Assembly: GCF_015207105.1 (NCBI RefSeq)
Contig: NZ_JADEXO010000007.1
Coordinates: 41,839 to 105,838, forward strand
DNA length: 64,000 nucleotides
Origin: a cf. Phormidesmis sp. LEGE 11477
GTDB taxonomy: Bacteria > Cyanobacteriota > Cyanobacteriia > Phormidesmidales > Phormidesmidaceae
Direction of reading: 5' to 3'
Shown here one piece after another: positions 25,036 to 33,469 of the stretch (position 1 is the first letter of the stretch; each line of letters opens with the position of its first letter). Made by a program: the position numbers and the translations under genes. The notes under the pieces are model-generated. The model searched no databases and was not told the origin of the DNA. It saw only the letters and a list, made by a program, of their open reading frames with translations.

Positions 25036-25829
25036 GCCGCATTATCGTTATGACCTCCGGCAAAGGAGGCGTTGGTAAAACCACCTGCACAGCCAACCTA
25101 GGCATGGCCCTAGCTAAAGCAGGACAGCGCGTCGCCGTGGTTGACGCCGACTTTGGCTTGCGAAACCTAGACCTGCTGCTGGGTCTAGAAAATCGTATCG
25201 TTTACACTGCCCTAGACGTGCTGGCCGGAGAGTGTCGCCTCGACCAGGCGCTGGTCAAAGATAAGCGGCAGCCAAACTTAGCGCTGCTGCCCGCCGCTCA
25301 GAACCGTTCCAAAGAATCGATCAAACCAGAGCAGATGAAGCGCCTAGTCAAAGCGCTAACCAAAGTCTATAACTTTATTTTGATCGATAGCCCAGCGGGA
25401 ATTGAAATGGGCTTTCGCAACTCGATTGCCGCTGCCCGTGAAGCTATCATCGTCACTACCCCAGAGATCTCAGCCGTCCGCGATGCCGATCGCGTCATTG
25501 GCCTGTTAGAAGCAAACGATATCAAGGCAGTCCGGCTAGTCATCAACCGCTTGCGGCCATCGATGGTCGCAGCTGATCAGATGATGTCGGTTAAAGATGT
25601 CCAAGGTATTCTATCGATTCCGCTTCTAGGTGTAATCCCTGATGACGAACAAGTGATTGTCTCTACCAATAAGGGAGAGCCTTTGGTTCTAGAAGAAAAT
25701 CTTTCTCAGGCCGGGATAGCGTTTACCAACGTTTCTCAGCGTCTGCAGGGCGAAAAAGTGCCCTTAATGGATCTAAGTATCCAAAAAGAAGGGTTCTTTA
25801 CTAGGCTCAAAAAATTGTTTGGCGGATAA
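25032..25829 (+). CDS. minD: septum site-determining ATPase MinD
   Basis: MinD is the membrane-binding P-loop ATPase that carries MinC to the membrane and is released by MinE. It has the deviant Walker A MTSGKGGVGKTTCTANLG (signature Lys near residue 11), VDADFGLRNLDLLLG, and LIDSPAGIEMGFRN for Walker B. The C-terminus KEGFFTRLKKLFGG is the amphipathic membrane-targeting helix. Length (265 residues) is standard. It overlaps minC by four bases and is followed 150 bases later by minE. Confidence 0.98.
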   Translation: MSRIIVMTSGKGGVGKTTCTANLGMALAKAGQRVAVVDADFGLRNLDLLLGLENRIVYTALDVLAGECRLDQALVKDKRQPNLALLPAAQNRSKESIKPEQMKRLVKALTKVYNFILIDSPAGIEMGFRNSIAAAREAIIVTTPEISAVRDADRVIGLLEANDIKAVRLVINRLRPSMVAADQMMSVKDVQGILSIPLLGVIPDDEQVIVSTNKGEPLVLEENLSQAGIAFTNVSQRLQGEKVPLMDLSIQKEGFFTRLKKLFGG

Positions 25830-25979
25830 GTTTGGCAGATCTGGGTGGATAAATTGTTTGGTAAGTAGGTCAATAGTGCGATCGCTCGTCTCTATAGACC
25901 TATTTTTACAAACACTTCGGCAAACGTTAGCTTAGATCGGCCATCCTTATTTTGGCATCGACATCATGGTGACACTCTT

Positions 25980-26885
25980 ATGGCAATTCCTATCATCAGC
26001 GATCTACTAGAAAAACTCTTTGGCCCACCTGCAGATCCGCACAGCCGTGATGATGTCAAAAGAAGACTCAGGGTCGTGCTAGCTCACGATCGCCTCGCAA
26101 TAGATCCTCAGACGCTAGAGATGATGCGCCAGGAAATCATTGCTGTGGTTTCTCGCTATGTAGAGATTGATTTTGACTCACTAGAGTTTTCGCTTGGCAC
26201 CGATCAGCGGATGACAGCGCTGACGGCTAACTTACCTATTCGTCGTATTCGCCCTTTGAACCGTGGGGCAGACGAACCGATCGCGCCGGAGGCAGAAGCT
26301 AGTGAGATAGAGCTTGCTTCTCAAGGCGAGATTATGGCCATGAACGCAGAAATTGCTAAGGCTAAGCTGCAAAGACTCGAAGCCGAAGACGACGATTCTA
26401 TTTCGCTCGACGAACCGCTAGATATCGATCGCTCCGAACCAGGCGATCTGGATCTAGAGAATTCAGATCTAGAGGATTCAGATCTAGAGGATTCAGATCT
26501 AGAGGATTCAGATCTAGAGGATTCAGATCTAGGCAGTCTGAGTCCAGAGAATTCAGACTTAGATAACTCGAACAATGATTTAGATATAGGTGATTCGGAT
26601 CTAGACGAGCTAGCCCTCAATAAGTCAGAGCTAGATAAGTCAGAGCTAGATGAACCAGGTCTTGGCGATTCAGAACTAGATGAATCAAAGCTTGATGAGC
26701 CAGATCTCAACAGCTCAGATGTGATTGAGGCGGAACTAGGCAATTTAGAGAGTGATTTTTCTGATGAGAATAGCGAACCTCCAGAAAGTGACATAGCGGT
26801 AGAGCCCCCGATTGAAGTTCCAGATATGTCAATTCCAGAATCATCGGTCGAAACTATTGGTAAGGTGAGCACAGAAACTACATAG
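25980..26885 (+). CDS. minE: MinE with a long acidic pentad-repeat C-terminal extension
   Basis: MinE stimulates MinD ATPase and confines the Min system. Residues 1-95 are a normal MinE: the membrane-targeting start, DVKRRLRVVLAHDRLAIDP (MinD-binding helix), MMRQEIIAVVSRYVEIDFDS and LTANLPIRRI. A typical MinE stops here, at about 90-110 residues. This one continues for about 200 more, rich in Asp, Glu, Ser and Leu. From residue 158 the repeat is a pentad of the SDLED type (four near-identical copies, then diverged SDLDE, SELDK, SELDE, PDLNS). The stop is 25 bases before stpA. The reading frame is intact and the composition stays consistent to the end, so the tail is real coding sequence. Confidence 0.93.
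   Translation: MAIPIISDLLEKLFGPPADPHSRDDVKRRLRVVLAHDRLAIDPQTLEMMRQEIIAVVSRYVEIDFDSLEFSLGTDQRMTALTANLPIRRIRPLNRGADEPIAPEAEASEIELASQGEIMAMNAEIAKAKLQRLEAEDDDSISLDEPLDIDRSEPGDLDLENSDLEDSDLEDSDLEDSDLEDSDLGSLSPENSDLDNSNNDLDIGDSDLDELALNKSELDKSELDEPGLGDSELDESKLDEPDLNSSDVIEAELGNLESDFSDENSEPPESDIAVEPPIEVPDMSIPESSVETIGKVSTETT
26451..26532. repeat. 15-bp coding tandem repeat inside minE
   Basis: The unit GATCTAGAGGATTCA occurs in five consecutive copies (26451-26525; the first has one change, GAATTCA), followed by a partial copy GATCTAG. It encodes the repeated DLEDS pentad. The near-identity at DNA level shows recent expansion. Confidence 0.93.
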
Positions 26886-26910
26886 CGGTCGGCCAAACGG
26901 CGCAAAATCG

Positions 26911-28218
26911 ATGCTACATCACCAGAAAGTCTCTTTAGATCACGCGGCTTTAGCAGATTACCTAGGCAAGACAGAGAACTTGCTGATCATCCAAGACTTA
27001 GACGGCGTCTGCATGCCTTTGGTGAACGATCCGCTGACTCGAACCATCAGCAAACCCTATCTGAAGGCAGCAGCCCGGTTCGATGAGCATTTTTTTGTAC
27101 TGACCAATGGTGAGCATATCGGTCAGCGCGGGCTACAAACCATCATTGAAAGCGCTGTCGGCGGCGCAGCCGTTGCTCGATCTCAAAAGCTTTATTTGCC
27201 AGGACTAGCAGCGGGCGGTGTACAGTGGCAAGATCGCAGTGGACAGGTCAGCCATCCGGGCGTTGGTCAAGCTGAGTTAGATTTTTTGACGGAGGTGGCT
27301 GAGCGCATCGAGCGGACGCTAGATGATTTTCTAAAGGCTCAGCATTCTTTCTCAGACGCTGAGCGGACTCAGCTCGTAAAGGCGTCGGTTTTAGATAATG
27401 TCGCCTCGCCCACAGCCAATCTCAATTCCCTTTACCAGACGATAGTAGGCGATTTGGATAAGGCTTCTAGTGAAGATATTAGTCGGTTTGTTCAGCTTCA
27501 GCAGCATGTAGTTACCCTTATGGAAGAACTGCTGCAAGAAGCAGAAGCCGCTGGGCTCACCGATCAGTTCTTTGTCCACTACGCACCTAATTTGGGCCGC
27601 GATGGATTTGTTCATGAGGTGGTCTGGTTTGCCGATGCCCAGATGGCAGGTACGACTGACTTTCAGTTTATGCTGCGTGGCGCTGTCAAAGAAGCTGGGG
27701 TACTGTCGCTGCTAAATCACTATTTCTTTGTGCATACTGGACACTATCCGCTAGGGGTGGATTTTAACGCTAGGCAGGCACCGCGATCGCTAGGTGACAT
27801 GCTTGAGCTAGTCGTTCAAAACTTTGATTTCTCGCTGATGCCAGCGATTGTGGGCGTGGGCGATACCGTGACTAGTCAGGCCGTAGAACAGAACAGCAAG
27901 CTGACGTTTAAAAGAGGTGGGAGCGATCGCAACTTCTTGCAGCTCATCCAAAATATTGGCCAAGCCACCAACACACCAACCCTGAGAGTATTTGTCGACA
28001 GCAGCGGCGGTGAGCTACGTAATCGTCGACCCCTCAAGCTAGGCACCGATGACCAAGGTAATCCCACCGTGTTGGACGGTATTGGCGATCCTAAAGACGA
28101 GCGTGATCCGCTAGCGATCAACGTAGTCTTTCCGGGCGGCCCAGCGGAATACTGTCAGATGTTTGAGACTGCGGCAGATAGCCGGGGCCAGTTAGCATGG
28201 GGGGGTAGTCAGCAGTGA
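26911..28218 (+). CDS. stpA: glucosylglycerol-phosphate phosphatase (StpA/GgpP)
   Basis: The enzyme dephosphorylates glucosylglycerol 3-phosphate, the last step in making the compatible solute glucosylglycerol under salt stress. The 435-residue product matches my memory of Synechocystis StpA: LLIIQDLDGVCMPLVNDPLT holds the HAD-type DxDG motif, followed by HFFVLTNGEHIGQRGLQTII and LPGLAAGGVQWQDRSG. The C-terminus has FVDSSGGELRNRRPLKLGTD and INVVFPGGPAEYC. The partner synthase GgpS is not in the window. It begins 25 bases after minE, which may reflect co-transcription but not an obvious functional link. Family assignment is good; biochemical specificity is from the family. Confidence 0.8.
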   Translation: MLHHQKVSLDHAALADYLGKTENLLIIQDLDGVCMPLVNDPLTRTISKPYLKAAARFDEHFFVLTNGEHIGQRGLQTIIESAVGGAAVARSQKLYLPGLAAGGVQWQDRSGQVSHPGVGQAELDFLTEVAERIERTLDDFLKAQHSFSDAERTQLVKASVLDNVASPTANLNSLYQTIVGDLDKASSEDISRFVQLQQHVVTLMEELLQEAEAAGLTDQFFVHYAPNLGRDGFVHEVVWFADAQMAGTTDFQFMLRGAVKEAGVLSLLNHYFFVHTGHYPLGVDFNARQAPRSLGDMLELVVQNFDFSLMPAIVGVGDTVTSQAVEQNSKLTFKRGGSDRNFLQLIQNIGQATNTPTLRVFVDSSGGELRNRRPLKLGTDDQGNPTVLDGIGDPKDERDPLAINVVFPGGPAEYCQMFETAADSRGQLAWGGSQQ

Positions 28219-28249
28219 GGTTAGTCGGCAGAGTGAGGTTAGTCGGCAG
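28214..28249. repeat. 18-bp tandem duplication spanning two convergent stop codons
   Basis: AGTGAGGTTAGTCGGCAG occurs twice back to back (28214-28231 and 28232-28249). The first copy contains the TGA of stpA, the second contains the complement of the TAA of the S8 protease, so the duplication separates the ends of the two genes. Confidence 0.9.
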
Positions 28250-29873
28250 TCTGTGCCCACCAGGCTAGAGCGTAAGGCTGCGCTTCTTCAAGCACAGTTT
28301 CCTTCTGGATCACTCTAAGCTTGTAGCGTCCTGTTTCTGGGATAGGAATAAAGATATGCTCTAGGCTGTCTTCATCGCTGACTGAAGACCAAACACTTTC
28401 ATCAAGATTATCAGTGTCCGCAGGTAGGAGATAGAGGTCTAGGTTGCTAACAGGCTGTCCTGTAAAGCTTTCTCCCACGTCGAAATATTCGTCGGTAGAG
28501 TTCAGCTCTACTATCCGCTCCCAGCTAAGCGTAGCGTTGAGATAGCTGCCGCCCTTGAGCGGTTGCTCAAATATGTAGTCTTCTATGCCGCCTGCTTCGG
28601 CCAAAGCGCTGTAGCTCCAGCCTTTTTCAGGAACGGATTCTCCGGGCTGCCATTGGCCACCTGCTAGCTGCTCATAGGCTCTAAAGGCATTGAGATGACC
28701 GGTGCCTAGCTCAACGTGAAGGGGAATGGTCTGATCGGTGTAGGCATCAGACTCGGTCCAATCTTTGCCGCCTTCGTCGAGCAGGGTGCGAGCCATGCCA
28801 AGCAGCGAGCCATCGCCAGGATCTTGCAGCTTGTCGGCAGCATTAAGGATGACCGATTTCATCACGAGCGGTTCTCTAGAATCTAGGCTCCAGTGCTCAG
28901 CACCAGCGCGAAACTGGCGATCGCCAAACTCTTGCAGCAGCGCAATAGTCGCTACGACATGAGGCGCAGCAAAGCTGGTGCCGCTACTGACCGTTCGCTG
29001 ACCGTCAGGATCAAACATCTCGATCTCTCGGCCTGGCGCGACCAGATTAATCGACCGACGAAGCCCTACGTTTGTCTCTATATCTGGCCCTCTCGTAGCG
29101 CTAGCGGCGGGTTCGCTGGTGAGATTGGCCCGGTCCAGCCGAACGAAGCGGCCATCGATTCGCCGGGAGTAGGCAACATTGATACCGTTGAAGTTGTCGG
29201 TAGGGATAGGAATGCCGCCGCGTCCCTGGTTACCTGCGATTACGTACAGCAGCTTGTGGACGCGAGAAGACCAGTCGATACACTGGGTGAGGAGGGCGTT
29301 GCCATCTAGCATTGCGCCGGGCCTAGGATCACGGCTAAGAGGTTCGCCAAAGCTGAAGTTCATCGCCCGGACATCGCCGCTGTTTTGCAAAGCAATGTGC
29401 TGGGAGGCGAGGCATTCTTCGTTTTGACCAATAAATTCTGTCAGGTTGCCAATCGCATCAGAGTAGAGCACCGCGTTAGGCGCAACGCCCTTGAAGGTTT
29501 TATCTTGGCTAATCATCACGCTGGCAACGTTAGCTGCGTGGCCATCGACCGATTCATCTGGAATCGCAGGCCCATCTAATTCAAATACTCTGCCCACGCG
29601 CACAATCGAATTTTCGACAGCAATCTTGTCGATGCCGAACTGACTAGGCCGACCAATTTCTACTTGCCCAATCGCGATCTTGCGACCTGTCAGGTTATAG
29701 GGCTCGGCCTGCAAGCGGCGAGCGTCGATCCCATCACTGCCCACCGATGAAGACAGAGCCAAAGCTGGAACACCGATAGCTAAAGCGCCTAAGCTTAACC
29801 CCAAGCCGCTAAGCCGTGAACCCAAGCCACGCTTAGGATAATCGGTCGAATTTGCTACTTTATCCGAGGCCAT
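28239..29873 (-). CDS. S8 (subtilisin) family peptidase, catalytic Asp position altered
   Basis: A 544-residue exported subtilase. After a signal-like N-terminus (LGLSLGALAIGVPALALSSS) the expected catalytic strand reads GRKIAIGQVEIGRPSQFG, where the usual D-T/S-G is replaced by Q70-V-E72. The His block is VDGHAANVASVM (H112), the oxyanion Asn is in VIAGNQGRGG (N215), and the Ser block is SSGTSFAAPHVVA (S300). The C-terminal 150 residues form a beta-sandwich P-like domain (YIFEQPLKGGSYLNATLSWE). I recall this IGQVEIGRP variant from other cyanobacteria, so the substitution may be a family trait. It may use E72 or be inactive. Confidence 0.82.
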   Translation of the reverse strand: MASDKVANSTDYPKRGLGSRLSGLGLSLGALAIGVPALALSSSVGSDGIDARRLQAEPYNLTGRKIAIGQVEIGRPSQFGIDKIAVENSIVRVGRVFELDGPAIPDESVDGHAANVASVMISQDKTFKGVAPNAVLYSDAIGNLTEFIGQNEECLASQHIALQNSGDVRAMNFSFGEPLSRDPRPGAMLDGNALLTQCIDWSSRVHKLLYVIAGNQGRGGIPIPTDNFNGINVAYSRRIDGRFVRLDRANLTSEPAASATRGPDIETNVGLRRSINLVAPGREIEMFDPDGQRTVSSGTSFAAPHVVATIALLQEFGDRQFRAGAEHWSLDSREPLVMKSVILNAADKLQDPGDGSLLGMARTLLDEGGKDWTESDAYTDQTIPLHVELGTGHLNAFRAYEQLAGGQWQPGESVPEKGWSYSALAEAGGIEDYIFEQPLKGGSYLNATLSWERIVELNSTDEYFDVGESFTGQPVSNLDLYLLPADTDNLDESVWSSVSDEDSLEHIFIPIPETGRYKLRVIQKETVLEEAQPYALAWWAQTAD

Positions 29874-30125
29874 ATCGTGCCAGATTGCTACAGAGCAACT
29901 CTAGCTTAATTTGAAGGTAACGCTTTGGATTATGCTCAGTAGAAATGCAGGTTTTGGTGGCGTAAGCTTGAAGCTGCGATCGCCCACCCCCCAACCGGCA
30001 AAATCGACAAATGTTAAGCTATTGACTCAAACTGTCGAGCCAGCGAAATATTTTGTTACAATAGCTACAACCAAATATAGATCCTCATCTATATCAAACA
30101 TTCATTTCTTAGGAGGCTCCTCCCT

Positions 30126-30827
30126 ATGGCAAGAACTCAATCTGATAAATCCGTTGTTATTTCACCATCGATTTTGTCTGCTGATTTCGGTCGTCTAGGT
30201 GAAGAGATCCGCGCAGTTGACAAAGCAGGTGCAGATTGGATTCATGTTGATGTCATGGACGGTCGCTTTGTGCCTAATATCACCATTGGGCCGATGATTG
30301 TAGATGCGGTTCGCCCTCATACAGAAAAGCCTCTTGACGTTCACCTAATGATCGTTGAACCCGAGAAGTACGTAGAAGATTTTGCCAAAGCAGGCGCAGA
30401 TATCATTTCCGTTCACTGTGAGCACAACGCTTCTCCTCACCTACACAGAACGCTCGGTCAAATCAAGGAGCTAGGCAAGCAGGCTGGCGTCGTTTTGAAC
30501 CCTGGAACTAGCTTAGACATGATCGAGTACAGCCTAGAGCTGTGCGATCTGATTTTGATCATGAGTGTCAATCCTGGCTTCGGCGGTCAGAGCTTTATTC
30601 CGGGAATGGTTGCCAAAGTCCAAAAGCTACGTGCGATGTGCGATGAGCGCGGCCTCGATCCCTGGATCGAAGTAGACGGCGGTCTGAAGAGCCATAACAC
30701 TTGGCAAGTCATCGAAGCAGGCGCTAACGCTATTGTTGCGGGCTCTGCGGTATTCAAAGCGGATGACTATGCCAACGCTATTGAAAGCATTCGTAACAGC
30801 CGCCGCCCTGAGCTAGCCGCTGTTTAA
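30126..30827 (+). CDS. rpe: ribulose-phosphate 3-epimerase
   Basis: Rpe interconverts ribulose 5-phosphate and xylulose 5-phosphate in the Calvin cycle and the pentose phosphate pathway. The TIM-barrel signature residues are all present: [34 protein letters not shown] (metal His and Asp), [26 protein letters not shown] [15 protein letters not shown], and [13 protein letters not shown]. Length (233 residues) is standard. AGGAGG lies nine bases upstream of the ATG, the strongest ribosome-binding site seen in the window, in keeping with high expression. A strong terminator follows. Confidence 0.97.
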   Translation: MARTQSDKSVVISPSILSADFGRLGEEIRAVDKAGADWIHVDVMDGRFVPNITIGPMIVDAVRPHTEKPLDVHLMIVEPEKYVEDFAKAGADIISVHCEHNASPHLHRTLGQIKELGKQAGVVLNPGTSLDMIEYSLELCDLILIMSVNPGFGGQSFIPGMVAKVQKLRAMCDERGLDPWIEVDGGLKSHNTWQVIEAGANAIVAGSAVFKADDYANAIESIRNSRRPELAAV

Positions 30828-30863
30828 GTAGCGCCAGCTAGGAAACTCTGATAAAGAGCACGC

Positions 30864-30903
30864 AAAAAAGACCTGCCCTCGACATAGAGAAGCAGGTCTT
30901 TTT
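30864..30903 (+). terminator. rpe intrinsic terminator
   Basis: Perfect arms AAAAAAGACCTGC and GCAGGTCTTTTT with a 14-base loop, ending in a T-run, 37 bases after the rpe stop. It is also usable in the other direction for the tRNA genes. Confidence 0.85.
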
Positions 30904-30918
30904 CAGTTTTTTTGATAA

Positions 30919-30990
30919 AGCCCATGACGAGGATTGAACTCGTGACCTCACCCTTACCAAGGGTGTGCTCTACCACTGAGCCACATGGGC
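30919..30990 (-). tRNA. tRNA-Thr (GGT)
   Basis: A complete cloverleaf on the minus strand: acceptor GCCCATG/CATGGGC, D arm GCTC-AGTGGTAGA-GAGC-type, anticodon stem CACCC/GGGTG with loop TTGGTAA (anticodon GGT), and TTCAATC in the T loop. The CCA end is not encoded. Confidence 0.96.
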
Positions 30991-31009
30991 AAAGGCTACG
31001 GCGAGATGG

Positions 31010-31091
31010 TGGGCCAGGCTGGATTCGAACCAGCGTAAGCATAGCTAGTGGATTTACAGTCCACCCCCATTAACCACTCGGGCACTGACCC
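31010..31091 (-). tRNA. tRNA-Tyr (GTA)
   Basis: A class II tRNA on the minus strand, 82 nt with a long variable arm. The acceptor pairs GGGTCAG with CTGGCCC, the anticodon loop is CTGTAAA between GTGGA and TCCAC (anticodon GTA), and GGTTCGAATCC is the T arm. The discriminator A is followed by CCA in the genome (31007-31009), which may be chance. It lies 19 bases upstream of tRNA-Thr and is likely co-transcribed. Confidence 0.96.
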
Positions 31092-31187
31092 TCGCGCATT
31101 TGCAGCCTATAAAATGTATCATACGACGCGCCCGATTCACGAGTCATTCTAGAGACCGAGATTGGCCTATCGGGTTAAAATACGCCT

Positions 31188-31898
31188 ATGGAAAATCAGA
31201 CGCGCGTCAACATTAACCATTACAAAACCCTAGGTATTGCTGAGGGGGCAAGTCAGACCCAGGTGAAGCAGGCGTATCGTCAGCTCGCTAAGCAGTTTCA
31301 TCCTGACAGTCAAAACCAGGGAGCCAACCACGAGAAGATTGCGTCGGTGAACGCTGCCTACGAAGTGCTAGGTGATGTTAGTGCGCGGCAGCAATACGAT
31401 GTAGAACGGCAACTGCTAGCAAAGACAAAGCAGCGAGAGCGAACGTCTAGAACTGTGGACTCTCAAAATCAGTACCGTAAGCGAAAAAGTCGGACGGTTG
31501 ATTCAACGACGATCGAGCAGTGGCTTCGCAAAGTTTTTAATCCGATCGATCGGCTAGTTGGCAAGATTATCCAGCCGTTGAAAGCGGAAGTGCGATCGCT
31601 CTCTGCCGACCCTTTCGACGATGAGCTAATGGCAGCGTTTCAAAGCTACGTAGAAGCTTGCCGAGAGAATCTGGAGAAGGCGCAGACATTGTTTAAGTCG
31701 ATGCCCAACCCAGCAGGTGTGGCTGGGGGCGCGGCGAATATGTACTACTGCCTGAATCAGCTAGAAGATGGGATAGAAGAGATAGAGCGATTCACCTACA
31801 CCTACGACGAGCACTATCTGCATACAGGACAGGAGTTATTTCGGATCTCGACTGGGCTGCGTAAGGATGCCAAGGCGGAGATCAAGGCGGTGTTGTGA
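31188..31898 (+). CDS. J-domain (DnaJ-like) protein
   Basis: A 236-residue protein with an N-terminal J domain (residues 9-70): NHYKTLGIAEGASQTQVKQA, then the HPD tripeptide at residues 38-40 (KQFHPDSQNQ) and AAYEVLGDVSARQQYD. J domains stimulate the ATPase of DnaK-type Hsp70s. The remaining 160 residues lack the Gly/Phe and zinc-finger regions of DnaJ. They instead contain a basic linker and a helical domain (ELMAAFQSYVEACRENLEKA and so on) I do not recognise. It is a dedicated co-chaperone of type III; the client is unknown. Confidence 0.85.
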   Translation: MENQTRVNINHYKTLGIAEGASQTQVKQAYRQLAKQFHPDSQNQGANHEKIASVNAAYEVLGDVSARQQYDVERQLLAKTKQRERTSRTVDSQNQYRKRKSRTVDSTTIEQWLRKVFNPIDRLVGKIIQPLKAEVRSLSADPFDDELMAAFQSYVEACRENLEKAQTLFKSMPNPAGVAGGAANMYYCLNQLEDGIEEIERFTYTYDEHYLHTGQELFRISTGLRKDAKAEIKAVL

Positions 31899-31899
31899 C

Positions 31900-31956
31900 T
31901 TCGACTACGCTCAGTCACCGGGAGGGATCGGCACCTGAGGGTTGAGCGTAGTCGAA
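31900..31956. repeat. inverted repeat, possible terminator or REP-like element
   Basis: TTCGACTACGCTCA (31900-31913) and its perfect complement TGAGCGTAGTCGAA (31943-31956) flank 29 bases. It begins just after the stop of the J-domain gene. A related core, TTCGACTGTGCTCAGTCG, occurs at about 46590, so this looks like one of the dispersed palindromes common in cyanobacterial genomes. Confidence 0.7.
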
Positions 31957-32032
31957 ACCCGGCTATGAAAGTCAGGGGGAGTTGCTACAATGATTGCTTG
32001 TATTGTCGGGCCGCTGTTGGGCCTTTCCTATC

Positions 32033-33433
32033 ATGGCTCTTCCTGTCGTCGCAATTATTGGTCGCCCTAATGTGGGCAAGTCTATGCTGGTGAATCGGTT
32101 CGCGGGCGGGCGGCAGTCGATTGTGTTCGACCAGCCCGGCGTCACGCGCGATCGCACTTATCAACCGGCATTTTGGAAAGATCGCGAATTCTTAGCGGTG
32201 GACACGGGCGGACTGGTGTTTGACGACGATACTGAATTTTTGCCCTACATCCGTGAGCAGGCGATGACTGCGCTGAGTGAGGCAGCAGCAGCGCTGTTTG
32301 TCGTCGATGGTCAGATTGGCCCTACAGAAGGCGATCAGGAGATTGCTTCTTGGATGCGATCGCAAAACATCCCAGTCGTACTGGCTGTCAACAAATGTGA
32401 ATCACCTGACGAAGGCATCATTCAGGCCGCTCAGTTTTGGGAATTAGGCTTGGGCGAGCCCTACGCAGTTTCAGCGATTCACGGTAGCGGCACCGGAGAA
32501 CTGCTCGATGCGCTAGTAGAACACCTGCCGCCGACTGACGAGATTGAAACGGTAGACGAATACCGAGTGGCCATCGTCGGACGTCCTAATGTCGGCAAGT
32601 CTAGTATTCTCAATGCCTTTGTCGGCGAGAAACGATCGATCGTTAGCCCCATTTCTGGCACCACGCGCGATGCGATTGACATGGTGGTAACTCGCGGCGA
32701 AGGCGACGATCAAAAGCGCTATCGACTAATCGATACAGCCGGCATCCGTAAGAAGAAGAACGTAGATTTTGGCCCAGAATACTTTGGCATCAACCGGGCG
32801 TTTAAGGCGATTAAGCGATCAGATGTAGTGCTGCTGGTGATCGATGCGTTAGATGGCGTGACCGAGCAAGACCAAAAATTAGCGGGTCGAATAGAAGAAG
32901 AAGGCCGGGCCTGCGTGATCGTGGTGAACAAATGGGATGCGATCGATAAGGATTCGCATACTATCTACGAGTTTGATAAGAAGATTGAGGCCAAGATTCA
33001 CTTTCTGGGCTGGGCGAAGCGACTGTACGTGAGTGCATTAACCGGACAGCGCCTGCCGAAAATTTTGGACGCGGTCGATATGGCCGTCAGTGAGCATCGT
33101 CGCCGGGTGACTACGTCTGTGGTCAATGAAGTTTTAGAAGATGCGGTGAGCTGGCATACGCCACCGACCACGCGGCAGGGGCGACAGGGCCGGATTTACT
33201 ATGGGACGCAGGTGCGATCGCAGCCGCCTTCTTTTGCCCTATTCGTCAACGATCCCAAGCTGTTTGGTGAAAGCTATCGTCGCTATATCGAAAAGCAGTT
33301 TCGCCAGAACCTAGGCTATGATGGCACGCCGATCCGACTGCTGTGGCGAGGTAAGAGCATACGCGATGTCGAGCGTGGCCACAGTTCTAGCAGTGGGCCG
33401 AACCGGGCGACGAAGGTTCGCTACCTGGGCTGA
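32033..33433 (+). CDS. der: ribosome biogenesis GTPase Der (EngA)
   Basis: Der has two consecutive GTPase domains and a KH-like domain and is needed for 50S assembly. First G domain: [29 protein letters not shown] and NKCE. Second: [37 protein letters not shown] and NKWD. The KH-like C-terminus ends [16 protein letters not shown] ([20 protein letters not shown]). The true start is very likely the ATG at 32033 giving [12 protein letters not shown] (466 residues); an upstream in-frame TTG at 31994 adds 13 unconserved residues. In the first G domain the usual GKST is GKSM. Confidence 0.96.
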   Translation: MALPVVAIIGRPNVGKSMLVNRFAGGRQSIVFDQPGVTRDRTYQPAFWKDREFLAVDTGGLVFDDDTEFLPYIREQAMTALSEAAAALFVVDGQIGPTEGDQEIASWMRSQNIPVVLAVNKCESPDEGIIQAAQFWELGLGEPYAVSAIHGSGTGELLDALVEHLPPTDEIETVDEYRVAIVGRPNVGKSSILNAFVGEKRSIVSPISGTTRDAIDMVVTRGEGDDQKRYRLIDTAGIRKKKNVDFGPEYFGINRAFKAIKRSDVVLLVIDALDGVTEQDQKLAGRIEEEGRACVIVVNKWDAIDKDSHTIYEFDKKIEAKIHFLGWAKRLYVSALTGQRLPKILDAVDMAVSEHRRRVTTSVVNEVLEDAVSWHTPPTTRQGRQGRIYYGTQVRSQPPSFALFVNDPKLFGESYRRYIEKQFRQNLGYDGTPIRLLWRGKSIRDVERGHSSSSGPNRATKVRYLG

Positions 33434-33469
33434 GGCTGTCTAAAGGAGTTGAACTAGTAAGAGCGCTGA

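Noticed and set aside
26321..26905. 194-residue Ser/Arg-rich frame antisense to minE
   Set aside because: It is the complement of the acidic pentad repeat; the repeat period of 15 bases keeps all frames open. The plus-strand frame begins with a true MinE domain.
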